Source: Desulfurispirillum indicum S5 (lineage in GTDB: Bacteria > Chrysiogenota > Chrysiogenetes > Chrysiogenales > Chrysiogenaceae). From it: DNA of 64,000 nt. A model generated the notes under the pieces. The model saw only the letters and a program-made list of their open reading frames with translations, was not told the DNA's origin and did not search any database. Shown here in pieces: positions 25,846 through 34,932 of this stretch. How positions within the stretch are numbered: the first letter of the stretch is position 1; each line of letters opens with the position of its first letter. A program made the position numbers and the translations under genes. The stretch is taken from assembly GCF_000177635.2 (NCBI RefSeq), contig NC_014836.1, forward strand, positions 911,501 through 975,500, written 5' to 3'.

Positions 25846-28773
25846 CTACTCCGCCGCAACCGAACTCTGGGGCATCCAGAAGCCAGGGCGGGTGCCAAGG
25901 GGCTGACTGACAAAGCCCTCTGCCTGCCAGTCCCACAGGAAGACATCGCCGCCATAGCACTGGCCCACGAGGAGCTGTTTACGGCCATTACCGAGAAACG
26001 CCCCGCTGCCCTCCACTCTCAGGTCGTCACCCAGGACTCCAGTGCTCACTCTGGCATCACTACCCACAGCGATCAGTTGCACCTCGCCAGTTTCGCTGTC
26101 ACGCACAACCAGTTCATCCCGGCCAGTGCCGCGCACATCGGCGATAGCGATAACCTGAGACCGGGCCGGAAGCTCCGCCAGAACCATCTCGCTAAACACG
26201 CCTTCAGCGCGATCAAGCACATACCCCATGACATCACCGCCACCCAGGCTCTCCTCGGCCAACCGGGCAGATTCCAGATAACCGGGTGCGATTTTCCAGG
26301 CACTCAGCTCGTGGCTGCGGGTACAGCGCCAGAGTATCTCTTCCACTCCGTCGCCATCCACATCACCGGTTCCCAGCAGCTCAAGCTCAGGTGCCACTTC
26401 ACCCAGCTGAACAATGCGGGACAGTTTCCCTGCCTCCAGAATCCAGAGCAGCACGGCGTTATCCTTATGGCTGCGGATAAGAATATCATCGGAAGCAGGC
26501 CGCAGGCGCACAACTTCAATCTGCCACTCCCGACCCAGTCCTGCCAGTTTGCAGGGCTTGTCGTGCTCAGGATGGTTGGTCAGCAGCAGGTGCAGCTCCT
26601 GGGCAAAGATGTTGCGGTTGCGCAGCAGGATTCCGGTATAGCCATCAAAGGTCCCCGCACCCTCTTCGTAAAGACTGCCACCAATGCGATAGGCTGGTGT
26701 CAGAGCACGCACTTCTGCGTGAGCGGAAAAGCGCCACAGGCACAGCTCATTGTCGAAGTGCTGGCGCCACAGCAGTGAGGCATCAGGCTTTTCCGCACTC
26801 TCCGGTGGCAGCACTACCGCTGTCGGACGTTCCATGGCATCTTTCGTCTCCTGCAGGGTGCGCCGGGCGATATTGGCCAGGTGGATGGCGTTGAGGAAGT
26901 AGTCCTCACAGGTGAGCACTGCTGTCAGCTGCCCCTCGGCCGGGTTATCATAGGCTGCCGGCATGTTGCTGTACTGGGACTCATAGTTGATCAGGTAGGG
27001 TTGCAGCACGTGAAGAACCAGAGCCACATAATCCTCGTTTTTGGTATAGCGGGCTTTGATGCGCAGCTGCTCAAGGTCGTAGTAATCCTTGCGTATCTCT
27101 GCGGCGTCCAGGTCTTCCACCTGTACCCTTTCGTACACATAGTCCGCGTATTTCTCAATCACCTTCCGGGTATAATCAAGACCCTCCAGCAACTCGTGAA
27201 TATTCTTTTCCGCCAGGCCGATGGCGCGGGTGAGTTTGGCGTGAATGCGCTGCTTTTCGCGGTCAACATCAACGGAAAACTTGTCGCGCAGGCGCAGGAT
27301 TTTGTCGTTAATGCGCTCAGGCTGCCGTTTTGCCACATAGGTGCTGATGGCATCGGCAAAGGGAATATGCACCGCCCCGTCAATGGAAGCTCCGCCCTCG
27401 GTGGCGTTGATGGTGATGATGCCCTTGGTATTGCCCTCGGCCACGTCGGTAATATAGTGGTTGCGGAACATCTGCCAGACCCAGGTGCTGTCCACTTCGC
27501 CCCCGTAGTAACCGGGCAGCTTCACCAGGTTCGCCTTGTCCACCTTCTGTTCGGCGATATGGATGGTGCCTTCAGCGTGGGTGCGGTAGTCCTCGCCATA
27601 GGCGTGGTCCTGCCCGATGACGATGATGGGGTTACAGCCAAAGGCCGTGGCCAGGTTGTAACACATGTTCCCCGCCGAGCCCTTGATCCACAGAATACCG
27701 CGATCAACCCCCAGCCAGCGGAAGTGGTGAAAGCCCCGGTAGCCGATGAACATGCTGCCGTTACAGGCATCGAAGACTTCGGGGACAACAACGGGAACCG
27801 GTACATAGTGCATGTCGTCGCCGAAATCAAAGGGGCTGACCAGTTTCTCGACACCGGGTACCCGTTCCAGGGAGGTGACGAAGTTGGGGCGGATACCGGC
27901 ATCGGTTAGAGCGCGCAGCGAAGCCTCGGGGGCCAGAATCAGCACCTTGCCCTGGATCTCCTTCAGCAGGGGCAGCTGTTTTTTCAGACTCGGCCCAGTG
28001 GATGCCACCACCGCCGGCATATTCTTGAACTTGTTGAAGAACAGGTTCACGCCGGGGAGCTGAATAATGCTCTTGAGGTTGAGGAACATGTGTTCAATAC
28101 CCAGCAGCGAGTCATAGGGGTCGTTGCCGAAGAAGATAAAGCTCTGGTAGAGGGCGTGGATGAGATTCTTCGCCACTGCCGAGTAGTAGTCCTTCTCGTG
28201 CTCATACAGGGCATCGTTGAGGATCACACAGGTGGAACGGGCATGGAGCACAATCCACTGCTTCTCCATAAAATAGCGCCAGAGCTTCGAGTAACTCTCG
28301 TCCTGCCGCAGCCCCACGAAAAAATGGGCATTCTGGTTGCGAAACAGGAAAGCTATATTGGAAATGCCCAGGGATATCTTGAAAAGTTCAATGTCCTTTT
28401 CCACAAAGATGGTGGAAAAGGTCTCCGCCTTTTCCTCACTCTGAAAAAATCCGTTGGCATGGTAGGAGAGCCCGATACCCAGGAAGACCAGGTTTTTGCT
28501 GTGGGGCTTGAACTGCTCCTGAAAACTCTTGATGGCAAACTCTTCAGGATGGCCGGAACCATACAGGGGCGAATACTCCTTGCCCTTGCGGACATGCAGA
28601 TTGGGCCAGCGATTTTTATACAGCGACACACCGTACCTGTCAGTGATTCGCGTACGCTTCACCTGCTCATAGAGCTCGGGATAGCGGAGCTTCAAGGCAT
28701 CCATATTGGCCTTGAGGACATTCTGGTCAAATCCGACTTTATTGGCAGGAACAATTTTTGGTGTTGCAGACAA
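25846..28773 (-). CDS. Maf/DUF115 flagellin glycosylation protein with C-terminal FG-GAP/VCBS-like repeats
   Basis: 975 aa. The Maf core is a paralogue of 5703-7598: FFGNDPYDSLLGIEHMF, then VVASTGPSLKKQLPLLKEI (about 253) and IVIGQDHAYGEDYRTHA. An alpha-helical part follows. From about 795 to 965 there are three or more short repeats: GDVDGDGVEEILW with a calcium-type DxDxDG loop, IADVRGTGRDELVVRD, and FLGNGRKQLLVGQCYG; these look like FG-GAP/VCBS beta-propeller blades, unusual for Maf. The start is a TTG at 28773, supported by a GGGAGG site 5 bases away; no nearby ATG fits. It lies next to pseI, consistent with transfer of pseudaminic acid or a relative to flagellin. Transferase role inferred from family. 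Confidence 0.85.
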   Translation of the reverse strand: MSATPKIVPANKVGFDQNVLKANMDALKLRYPELYEQVKRTRITDRYGVSLYKNRWPNLHVRKGKEYSPLYGSGHPEEFAIKSFQEQFKPHSKNLVFLGIGLSYHANGFFQSEEKAETFSTIFVEKDIELFKISLGISNIAFLFRNQNAHFFVGLRQDESYSKLWRYFMEKQWIVLHARSTCVILNDALYEHEKDYYSAVAKNLIHALYQSFIFFGNDPYDSLLGIEHMFLNLKSIIQLPGVNLFFNKFKNMPAVVASTGPSLKKQLPLLKEIQGKVLILAPEASLRALTDAGIRPNFVTSLERVPGVEKLVSPFDFGDDMHYVPVPVVVPEVFDACNGSMFIGYRGFHHFRWLGVDRGILWIKGSAGNMCYNLATAFGCNPIIVIGQDHAYGEDYRTHAEGTIHIAEQKVDKANLVKLPGYYGGEVDSTWVWQMFRNHYITDVAEGNTKGIITINATEGGASIDGAVHIPFADAISTYVAKRQPERINDKILRLRDKFSVDVDREKQRIHAKLTRAIGLAEKNIHELLEGLDYTRKVIEKYADYVYERVQVEDLDAAEIRKDYYDLEQLRIKARYTKNEDYVALVLHVLQPYLINYESQYSNMPAAYDNPAEGQLTAVLTCEDYFLNAIHLANIARRTLQETKDAMERPTAVVLPPESAEKPDASLLWRQHFDNELCLWRFSAHAEVRALTPAYRIGGSLYEEGAGTFDGYTGILLRNRNIFAQELHLLLTNHPEHDKPCKLAGLGREWQIEVVRLRPASDDILIRSHKDNAVLLWILEAGKLSRIVQLGEVAPELELLGTGDVDGDGVEEILWRCTRSHELSAWKIAPGYLESARLAEESLGGGDVMGYVLDRAEGVFSEMVLAELPARSQVIAIADVRGTGRDELVVRDSETGEVQLIAVGSDARVSTGVLGDDLRVEGSGAFLGNGRKQLLVGQCYGGDVFLWDWQAEGFVSQPLGTRPGFWMPQSSVAAE

Positions 28774-28857
28774 GGAAGCCTCCCGTTACTACTGACTGTT
28801 ATTGCGTATACTTATACAGCTACTGTACCACTGGTGCCATGAAATAGAAAGTCTTGC

Positions 28858-29913
28858 TCAGTCACCACTTACCATGTGCCAATCCAGAGCCGAACCGCGG
28901 ACAATGGCCTGCGTGGCCCTTCGCCCAAGCACCTGCTCAAAGTATTTTGGGGCAAGGCCGTAACCGGGCCGAATGCGCCTGATATTCTCAGGGGAAAACT
29001 CCTCACCAGCCTGAATATCCCTCACCGCATAGATGGAGCGACGAAACTTCACATTTGCCTCTTCCGCCGTTTTGCGCTCGTAACCCGCCTTTCCCAGGGC
29101 CAGCCATGCCTGACGGGAGGCATGGCAAAGCTCCCTGAGCTCAGAGGGTTCCAGGGAGAATTCCGAATCGGGCCCTTTGTCGGCCCGGCTGAGGGTGAAG
29201 TGTTTTTCAATGAAGCAGGCTCCCTGGGCCACCGCCGCGATGGCGACCGTTGTTCCCAGGGTGTGGTCAGACAGGCCTGCCACCACACCAAAGCGCTCGG
29301 CCATATCCGCAATGGTGCGCAGATTGGACTGCTCCACCGGAGCGGGGTAAGAGCTGATGCAGTGGAGCAGGATCAGCTCTGTGCATCCACCACTGCGGGC
29401 GGCTTCCACGGCTTCGCCAATCTCCGCTTCGTCGGCCATGCCCGTGGAGATGATCATGGGTTTACCCGTTCTGGCCACATAGCGGATCAGGGGAATATCC
29501 ACCGCTTCAAAGGAAGCGATCTTGTACGCCGGTGCCTGCAGGTGCTCAAGCAGATCCACCGCCGACTCGTCAAAGGGCGTGCTGAAAAGGGTTACGCCCT
29601 TGCTGGCGGCGAAATCAAACATCTTCTGATGCCACTCGAAGGGCGTCTGAGCCCACTGGTACAATTTATAAAGGGTATAGCCGTCCCACAGCCCACCCTG
29701 GATACGAAAATCCGGCAGATCGCAGTCGATCGTCAGGGTGTCGGGGGTGTAGGTCTGAATCTTCACCGCATCCACACCACAGTCGGCGGCGGCGGCAATG
29801 GTCTGCAGTGCCCGTTCAAGGTTGCCGTTATGGTTGGCCGAAACCTCCGCCACCACATAGGGTGGGCTGTCGGGGCCAATGGGTCGACCGTTGATATGCA
29901 CGTTATTTGTCAT
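28858..29913 (-). CDS. pseI: pseudaminic acid synthase (NeuB family)
   Basis: 351 aa. Condenses PEP with 2,4-diacetamido-2,4,6-trideoxy-L-altrose to form pseudaminic acid. NeuB barrel with VAEVSANHNGNLERAL, KIQTYTPDTLTID, and GLWDGYTLYKLYQWAQTP; the last is more typical of PseI than of sialic or legionaminic synthases. The C-terminal ~60 residues form an antifreeze-like (SAF) domain (AVRDIQAGEEFSPENIRRIRP). It overlaps the end of the pseG-pseH gene by 11 bases, so translation is coupled. Followed, after 84 bases, by the Maf gene. Exact sugar stereochemistry cannot be proven from sequence. Confidence 0.92.
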   Translation of the reverse strand: MTNNVHINGRPIGPDSPPYVVAEVSANHNGNLERALQTIAAAADCGVDAVKIQTYTPDTLTIDCDLPDFRIQGGLWDGYTLYKLYQWAQTPFEWHQKMFDFAASKGVTLFSTPFDESAVDLLEHLQAPAYKIASFEAVDIPLIRYVARTGKPMIISTGMADEAEIGEAVEAARSGGCTELILLHCISSYPAPVEQSNLRTIADMAERFGVVAGLSDHTLGTTVAIAAVAQGACFIEKHFTLSRADKGPDSEFSLEPSELRELCHASRQAWLALGKAGYERKTAEEANVKFRRSIYAVRDIQAGEEFSPENIRRIRPGYGLAPKYFEQVLGRRATQAIVRGSALDWHMVSGD

Positions 29914-31438
29914 GACGGGCCTCGCGAAGGTAATGGGTTTCGTCCGTCTGCCGATAGCCGCACCGGGAAAACAGTTTCACGGAAGCAGCATTTTCGGGTT
30001 TGATATGGGCCAGCAGCGAAAGCTGCGCAAAAGCGCGGTTGATGGCAACCAGTGCCTGCTGGGCAAACCCCTGACCATAGTGGTCAGGATCAAGGGAAAT
30101 GGAGGTTTCATACAGATCCTTGCCGCTATCCACCAGGTCAATGCGCACCGTGCCTACGGGCAGCCCAGACTGTTCTATCAGGTACATGAAACTCGAGGGG
30201 CTGTGCAGCCTGGCCTTCAGCCACTCACAGTGCTCCTGCCAGGTCGGCGGAGCGCTGTTGCGGGAATGGCGACGAGTCTGGGGGTGGATCTGCCACTCAT
30301 ACAGCTGTCGCGCGTCGCTCCATTGCACTCTGCGCAGTACCACATCCTGGCGCTCACAGGGCACCGGCACAAGATGGTCAGCAACGCGACTCACCCCGAG
30401 CTGATCGCAGACCTCCCGTGCCCGCAGGCTCAGATTTTCACGCCGTGCCACTGCCTCCATCAGAACCGTGCACAGCGAGTCCAGGGAACGCATCTCCAGC
30501 ATGGCGCCATGCTCTCCCAGCTGTGCCAGAATTTCCCGTTGATTTACCGCCGATCCATACACCACACTCGGCACCCCCAGACAGCAGCGCTCCCAGGTGG
30601 TACTGCCCGCCGCCCCAATACACAGGTCACTGCCTGCCAGAAGCTCAGCCATGTTGCCCACGCCACAGCGTACCTCGGTCTGCCATGGCAGGTTCGCGGC
30701 ATGACGGCGAACCTCGTCGACATGGGGCGAGCCGTGGCCGAGGATAACCGTGATTTTCAGATCAGGCGGGAGCTCGCACCCCCGCAGGGCTGTCAGAACC
30801 AGACTGGTATGGTTGGCAGCGTCAACACCACCCATGGTGACCAGCAGGTGCCGGAACTCTTCGCCGGTTCGTCGCTTGAGACTATACGCCCGCCATCTGG
30901 CAAATTCCGCCCGCAGCAGGGCGTACTGGCTGCCCAGCAGGAACACGGCGTGCTCCGGCACCAAAGGACCATATTGCTCTTCGCAGCGTCCATAGGTCTG
31001 ATCCAGCAGCAGGTCGCAATCATGATGGCGATTGGCCAGATCGTCAATGACCAGAATCTTTGCCGTATGCGGACGCAGCAGCTGCTCCCAGTGCTCATCG
31101 ATGGCGTAGTGATCCACGATGAGCCATGCCACTTCCATGCCCTGCAGAGCTTCCATGGTCTGGCGCGCGTCCTCCCCGGCGGGAGCGCCCAGCCAGGTGG
31201 CGTAATCATCGGCATCGAAGGGCATCACCGGGGGCGGCAGGAGCGTCAACGCAAATCCCCGCGCACGGATGACTTCGCCCATGTGGCCGGGGTGGGCGCG
31301 ACAGAGAAAGTGGACATTCGCGCCGCGCTGGCGCAGTTCTTCGGCCAGGGTCAGGCAACGCATGACATGCCCGGTGCCAATGCCGGTGGAGGCGTCGGCA
31401 CGGATGGCGATACACGGTGATCCTGCCCTGGTTTCCAT
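29903..31438 (-). CDS. bifunctional PseG-PseH: UDP-sugar hydrolase fused to GNAT N-acetyltransferase
   Basis: 511 aa. Residues 1-~340 are PseG: RADASTGIGTGHVMRCLTLA, LLDQTYGR, LLVTMGGVDAANHT, and GAAGSTTWERCCLGVPSV; this removes UDP from the diacetamido altropyranose. Residues ~350-511 are a GNAT domain (VVLRRVQWSDARQLYEWQIH, then YETSISLDPDHYGQGFAQQA), resembling PseH, which acetylates the 4-amino group in the step just before. The fusion thus joins two consecutive pathway steps. Frame and composition are continuous with no sign of a lost stop. Starts 2 bases after the aminotransferase stop. A second free GNAT lies at 34399-34932, so which one acts as PseH is not certain. Confidence 0.87.
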   Translation of the reverse strand: METRAGSPCIAIRADASTGIGTGHVMRCLTLAEELRQRGANVHFLCRAHPGHMGEVIRARGFALTLLPPPVMPFDADDYATWLGAPAGEDARQTMEALQGMEVAWLIVDHYAIDEHWEQLLRPHTAKILVIDDLANRHHDCDLLLDQTYGRCEEQYGPLVPEHAVFLLGSQYALLRAEFARWRAYSLKRRTGEEFRHLLVTMGGVDAANHTSLVLTALRGCELPPDLKITVILGHGSPHVDEVRRHAANLPWQTEVRCGVGNMAELLAGSDLCIGAAGSTTWERCCLGVPSVVYGSAVNQREILAQLGEHGAMLEMRSLDSLCTVLMEAVARRENLSLRAREVCDQLGVSRVADHLVPVPCERQDVVLRRVQWSDARQLYEWQIHPQTRRHSRNSAPPTWQEHCEWLKARLHSPSSFMYLIEQSGLPVGTVRIDLVDSGKDLYETSISLDPDHYGQGFAQQALVAINRAFAQLSLLAHIKPENAASVKLFSRCGYRQTDETHYLREARHDK

Positions 31439-31440
31439 GA

Positions 31441-32730
31441 CTACCGCACCCGGAAGAGGGGTTCCAGGACGCGGCCCTCTATCTTCTGCGCCAGGTTTTT
31501 GCTGGCGACACCTTCCACCACGGCGGGAATGACCTGCCGGTATGCTGCCAGCAACCGGTCGATGTCCTCTTCACTGTGGGCGGCACTGATGTTATGGGTA
31601 CCCAGGGTGAGTATGCCCCGGGCATGCATCTCCTGCATCAGGAAGGTCTTGACCTGCCACATGCTGGCACCTTCGGTGTCCCTGATATTCAGGAAGCTCC
31701 AGGCGGGATGCCCGCTGAGGCTGAAGATATGGCTGGCATCATGCTGGTCAATCACCAGCTGCAACTGCTCCAGCAGGTGCTTGCCAAGATGGTGCATGTG
31801 CTGCAGCAGCGGCTGGGTACGCAGTTTATGAAGCACTGCCCTGGCAGCTGCCAGGGAGATGGTCTCGCCGCCGAAGGTACCGGAGAAGAAGATTTCTTCC
31901 ATGAGCTTCATGATCTCCCGACGACCGACCACGGCGGAGAGGGGATAGCCATTGGCAAGCCCTTTGCCGAAGGTTGCCAGGTCGGGCGTCACGCCAAAGA
32001 GTTCCTGGGCGCCCCCCAGGCTGAAGCGAAAGCCGGTGATGGTCTCGTCAAAAATCAGCAGGGCACCATGCTGCCGGGCCACGCGCGCCACAGCTTCCAG
32101 GTAGCCTTCACGGGGCCACTGGACGTTCATGGGCTCCATGATGACCGCGGCCACCTTGCCCTGATGCGCCTCCAGGATGCATTCCAGGCTCTGTATATCG
32201 TTGTAGACAAAAGTGTGGGTCAGATCCCGCACACATTGGGGTACTCCCAGGTTGCGGGCGGTGGAGCCAATGTACCAGTCCTGCCAGCCGTGATAGCCGC
32301 AGACGGCCACGTGCTCGCGCCCGGTATAGGCCCTGGCCAGACGAATGGCACCGGAGGTGGCGTCGCTGCCGTTCTTGGCAAAGCGCACGGACTCCGCGCA
32401 GGGAATGATTTCTATCAAGGACTCCGCCACTTCCATTTCCAGCCGGTGGGGCAGGGAGAAGATCACCCCGCTCTTCATCTGCTCCTGCACCGCCGCGTCC
32501 ACTTCAGGATCACCATATCCCAGGCTCACGCACAGCAGGGCATTGACAAAGTCGATATACTCGTTGCCATCCACATCCCAGACCCGGCTGCCTCTGCCTC
32601 GTTCCAGGAAATAGGGTGAAACGCCGTAGGGCAGTGCCGTGCGGCTTTTACTGAATGTCTGGCTGCCCAGGGGAATGGACTGTTCGGCCCGCTGCAGCAG
32701 CTCTTCGGATTTCTGATAACGCGTTCCCAC
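31441..32730 (-). CDS. class III aminotransferase, glutamate-1-semialdehyde aminomutase-like, in sugar cluster
   Basis: 429 aa PLP enzyme. The PLP lysine is in TFGKGLANGYPL (about K256) with the Asp in IFDETITGFRFS (about 228) and KNGSDATSGAIRLARA for the phosphate. Closest in type to HemL-like enzymes, but in a nonulosonate cluster it probably transaminates a sugar-linked or small carbonyl compound. PseC, a DegT/AHBA-type enzyme, is not in the cluster, so this gene may replace or add to it. An ATG at 32748 is in frame, but its first codons contain the AAGGAG ribosome site; the GTG at 32730, 7 bases after it, is preferred. True substrate unknown. Confidence 0.8.
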   Translation of the reverse strand: MGTRYQKSEELLQRAEQSIPLGSQTFSKSRTALPYGVSPYFLERGRGSRVWDVDGNEYIDFVNALLCVSLGYGDPEVDAAVQEQMKSGVIFSLPHRLEMEVAESLIEIIPCAESVRFAKNGSDATSGAIRLARAYTGREHVAVCGYHGWQDWYIGSTARNLGVPQCVRDLTHTFVYNDIQSLECILEAHQGKVAAVIMEPMNVQWPREGYLEAVARVARQHGALLIFDETITGFRFSLGGAQELFGVTPDLATFGKGLANGYPLSAVVGRREIMKLMEEIFFSGTFGGETISLAAARAVLHKLRTQPLLQHMHHLGKHLLEQLQLVIDQHDASHIFSLSGHPAWSFLNIRDTEGASMWQVKTFLMQEMHARGILTLGTHNISAAHSEEDIDRLLAAYRQVIPAVVEGVASKNLAQKIEGRVLEPLFRVR

Positions 32731-32734
32731 GGCA

Positions 32735-33508
32735 CTACTCCTTGTCATTCAGGAGAGGTTTGTCCTTCTCCAGTGATTTTGCATATCCTTCATTGCGCTG
32801 GAATTTCCGATTGTGCTGTGAAAGCTCCGGTTGGCGCTTCAGCAGGTTCAGCACTTCATCCATGCCAAAGGCGGGATTGACTGGGTATAACTGCGCATAA
32901 ACGCTTTGTACAAAAGCGAAATCTTCCGGTTCATCCACGGTCCAGCGCAAGCCAGACAGATCGTCGACCTGCCTGTGGTTGCCCTGCCGGTAGCGATGTG
33001 GCTGGGAGTGTATGAATGGGGTCACGTGCTCGCGCTCTGAGGGGAGGGTCGCTTCGCGCCAGGCCTCTTCCAGGCAGGCGAAGCGCACCACTTCCACATC
33101 GAGCCCATCGGGGAATGTGGGGGGAAAGCAGTTGGAGGTGTAGTCGTAGTCTCCATCAAGGTGCAGGGCGATGACGTCGTCCATGACCTCCGGGTCGGTC
33201 AGGGGGCAATCGCCGGTCAGCCGGACCACATGCTCAGGCTGATATTTCCGCGCGGCCTGGCAGAAGCGATCCAGCACGTCTTCCAGGCTGCCCCGGTACA
33301 CGCTTACTCCATGTTCCTCCAGGGTAGCGGCCAGCAGATCATCGCTGGCATCACTGCTGGTGGCCACCACCAGCTTTTCCAGCCGGCTGCTGCGCTCCAG
33401 ACGCCAGATCTGATGCAGCAGCATGGGAAAGCCCTGCAAGGGTTTCAGCACCTTGCCCGGCAAACGGGTCGATGAATAGCGCGCCTGCAATACTCCCAAC
33501 ACCTTCAT
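32735..33508 (-). CDS. SpsF-like cytidylyltransferase-family protein
   Basis: 257 aa. N-terminal nucleotidyltransferase motif VLGVLQARYSSTRLPGKVL, then RLTGDCPLTDPEVMDDVI and TFPDGLDVEVV, characteristic of the SpsF/glycosyltransferase-family-like group found in spore-coat and nonulosonate clusters. Likely activates a sugar acid or related compound with CTP. It is distinct from PseF at 34923-35633, so the cluster carries two cytidylyltransferase-type genes. Two adjacent ATGs occur; the second (33508) has better spacing from AAGGAG. The first directly follows the upstream stop codon. Substrate unknown. Confidence 0.8.
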   Translation of the reverse strand: MKVLGVLQARYSSTRLPGKVLKPLQGFPMLLHQIWRLERSSRLEKLVVATSSDASDDLLAATLEEHGVSVYRGSLEDVLDRFCQAARKYQPEHVVRLTGDCPLTDPEVMDDVIALHLDGDYDYTSNCFPPTFPDGLDVEVVRFACLEEAWREATLPSEREHVTPFIHSQPHRYRQGNHRQVDDLSGLRWTVDEPEDFAFVQSVYAQLYPVNPAFGMDEVLNLLKRQPELSQHNRKFQRNEGYAKSLEKDKPLLNDKE

Positions 33509-33511
33509 CAT

Positions 33512-34402
33512 CTACTCCTTCCAGCGTCTGGGGTCGATAAACTCCTCCAGTGACGCAGCAACTCCAAAATCCAGAATCTCCCGTGGAGCTCCGGCAGCAC
33601 GCTCCCAGGCTTCGGCAATCTCCCGCAGCTGCTCAAGGCTGTTGACGCCCACCACCGCGCGGGAGACTTCCGGCAACTGACGGAGAAAGGCCAGTGCCCC
33701 TTCCAGCGGGTTCAGGCCCTTTGCGGTCAGCCACTGGTGGTAGCCGCGCAGATGGGGCACAAGAGGTGCCAGGGTGCCCGGAATTCGTGAAGGCTCCATC
33801 AGCAGCAGCCCCTGCAGAAAGACCGACCTGACGTGGATTTCCACCCCGCGCCGGGCCAGCATGGACAGGTGACTGCTGCGCAGCAGGCGCTGGTCGAGAA
33901 CATTCAGGGGCAGCTGCACAAAATCCATGGTGTAGCGAGCCAGGAGCTCCTCAATCTGCTGGGCATCGTACAGGGAAAACCCGATGCGCTCCGTCAGCCC
34001 TTCACGCTTCAACTGCTCCATTTCGCGGTAAATGGCTTCGCCACCAACCTGCAGACAGTCGTCGGCGTGATGGACCAGCAGCCCGTACAGCCGGGACTGG
34101 CCGGTACGCTGCAGGCTCTGCTGGCAGGACTGGCGCACCAGGGGGCCAAAGTCGGCGGCACGCTCCTGTGCGCCCATGCGAGGCACCTTACTGACCACAG
34201 CAAACTGGCCACTCAGCGGCAGGCAGCGCCCCAGGACGCTTTCGCTCTCACCATAGGCGGGAGCGGTATCCAGCATATCGATTCCCTGTGCGGCGGCACA
34301 CTCCAGAATGGCACGCACCTCATCCAGGGGAGTCTGCCCCATGCCGTTGCTGATGCCATAATCCAGGCCAAACTGCACAGTGCCAAGAGCCAGCTGTGTC
34401 AT
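33512..34402 (-). CDS. aldo/keto reductase-family protein
   Basis: 296 aa. TIM-barrel oxidoreductase of the AKR family: LALGTVQFGLDYGISNG, DMLDTAPAYGESE (catalytic Asp and Tyr), VSKVPRMG with the Lys, GLLVHHADD with His, and a C-terminal GVNSLEQLREI for NADPH binding. Probably reduces or oxidises a sugar intermediate made by neighbouring genes. Start ATG at 34402 overlaps the stop of the GNAT gene as ATGA; the long upstream extension in this frame lies inside that GNAT gene and is rejected. Followed directly by the spsF-like gene. Confidence 0.85.
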   Translation of the reverse strand: MTQLALGTVQFGLDYGISNGMGQTPLDEVRAILECAAAQGIDMLDTAPAYGESESVLGRCLPLSGQFAVVSKVPRMGAQERAADFGPLVRQSCQQSLQRTGQSRLYGLLVHHADDCLQVGGEAIYREMEQLKREGLTERIGFSLYDAQQIEELLARYTMDFVQLPLNVLDQRLLRSSHLSMLARRGVEIHVRSVFLQGLLLMEPSRIPGTLAPLVPHLRGYHQWLTAKGLNPLEGALAFLRQLPEVSRAVVGVNSLEQLREIAEAWERAAGAPREILDFGVAASLEEFIDPRRWKE

Positions 34403-34932
34403 GGCCGAAACTCTTCGCGCAACAGCTCCATCAGGAGCACATCCACATAGGAGCCACCCACAAAGACGTGCTGCCGCCAAGTGCCCACCTGGCGAAACCC
34501 GTTTTTCTCGAAGCTGCGCAAGGAACCCATATTGGGCTGATAGAGTCCGGCGGTCACCTTATGGAGGTTCAGGCACTCAAAAGCGGCCCGGCAGCACAGC
34601 CGGATCGCTTCCGTACCAATGCCCTTACCGTGGCACTGCCGGTCGCCAATGAGCAGGCCGATATCCCCGTAGCGATACACCGGATGAATGCCTCCCAGCT
34701 TGATATTACCGATGTGGCGGCCACTGGCGCTCTCAAACATGCCGAAGAGAAAATTGGCCCGACCATCGTTGACACTGGCGATATAGGATCGCACGTCGTC
34801 AACGGTGTAGTGCTTCCAGCGCGACTCAAGATACTGGTTCACCAGCGGGTCATTCAGCCAGGCAGCATATTCGCTGCTGGCGTCATCGGGGCACAGGAGT
34901 CGCAGATAAATCTGATTTCCTTCTAGGCGCAT
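34399..34932 (-). CDS. GNAT-family N-acetyltransferase (RimJ/RimL-like)
   Basis: 177 aa. GNAT core: IYLRLLCPDDASSEYAAWLN, FLFGMFESASGRHIGNIKL, GLLIGDRQCHGKGIGTEAI (acetyl-CoA loop) and FEKNGFRQVGTWRQHVFV. Typical of acetyltransferases in O-antigen and nonulosonate clusters. It could be the real PseH, or acylate the product of the aminotransferase in the cluster, given that a PseH-like domain is already fused to PseG. Start ATG at 34932 overlaps the pseF end by 10 bases; stop overlaps the aldo/keto reductase start by 4. Confidence 0.85.
   Translation of the reverse strand: MRLEGNQIYLRLLCPDDASSEYAAWLNDPLVNQYLESRWKHYTVDDVRSYIASVNDGRANFLFGMFESASGRHIGNIKLGGIHPVYRYGDIGLLIGDRQCHGKGIGTEAIRLCCRAAFECLNLHKVTAGLYQPNMGSLRSFEKNGFRQVGTWRQHVFVGGSYVDVLLMELLREEFRP

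Noticed and set aside
28774-28857. TGGCACCAGTGGTACA as a sigma54 promoter before the Maf gene
   Set aside because: The -24 half matches but the -12 half lacks the required GC.
34403-34480. N-terminal extension of the aldo/keto reductase
   Set aside because: It lies inside the GNAT gene in another frame and has no family similarity; ATG at 34402 fits the AKR start.
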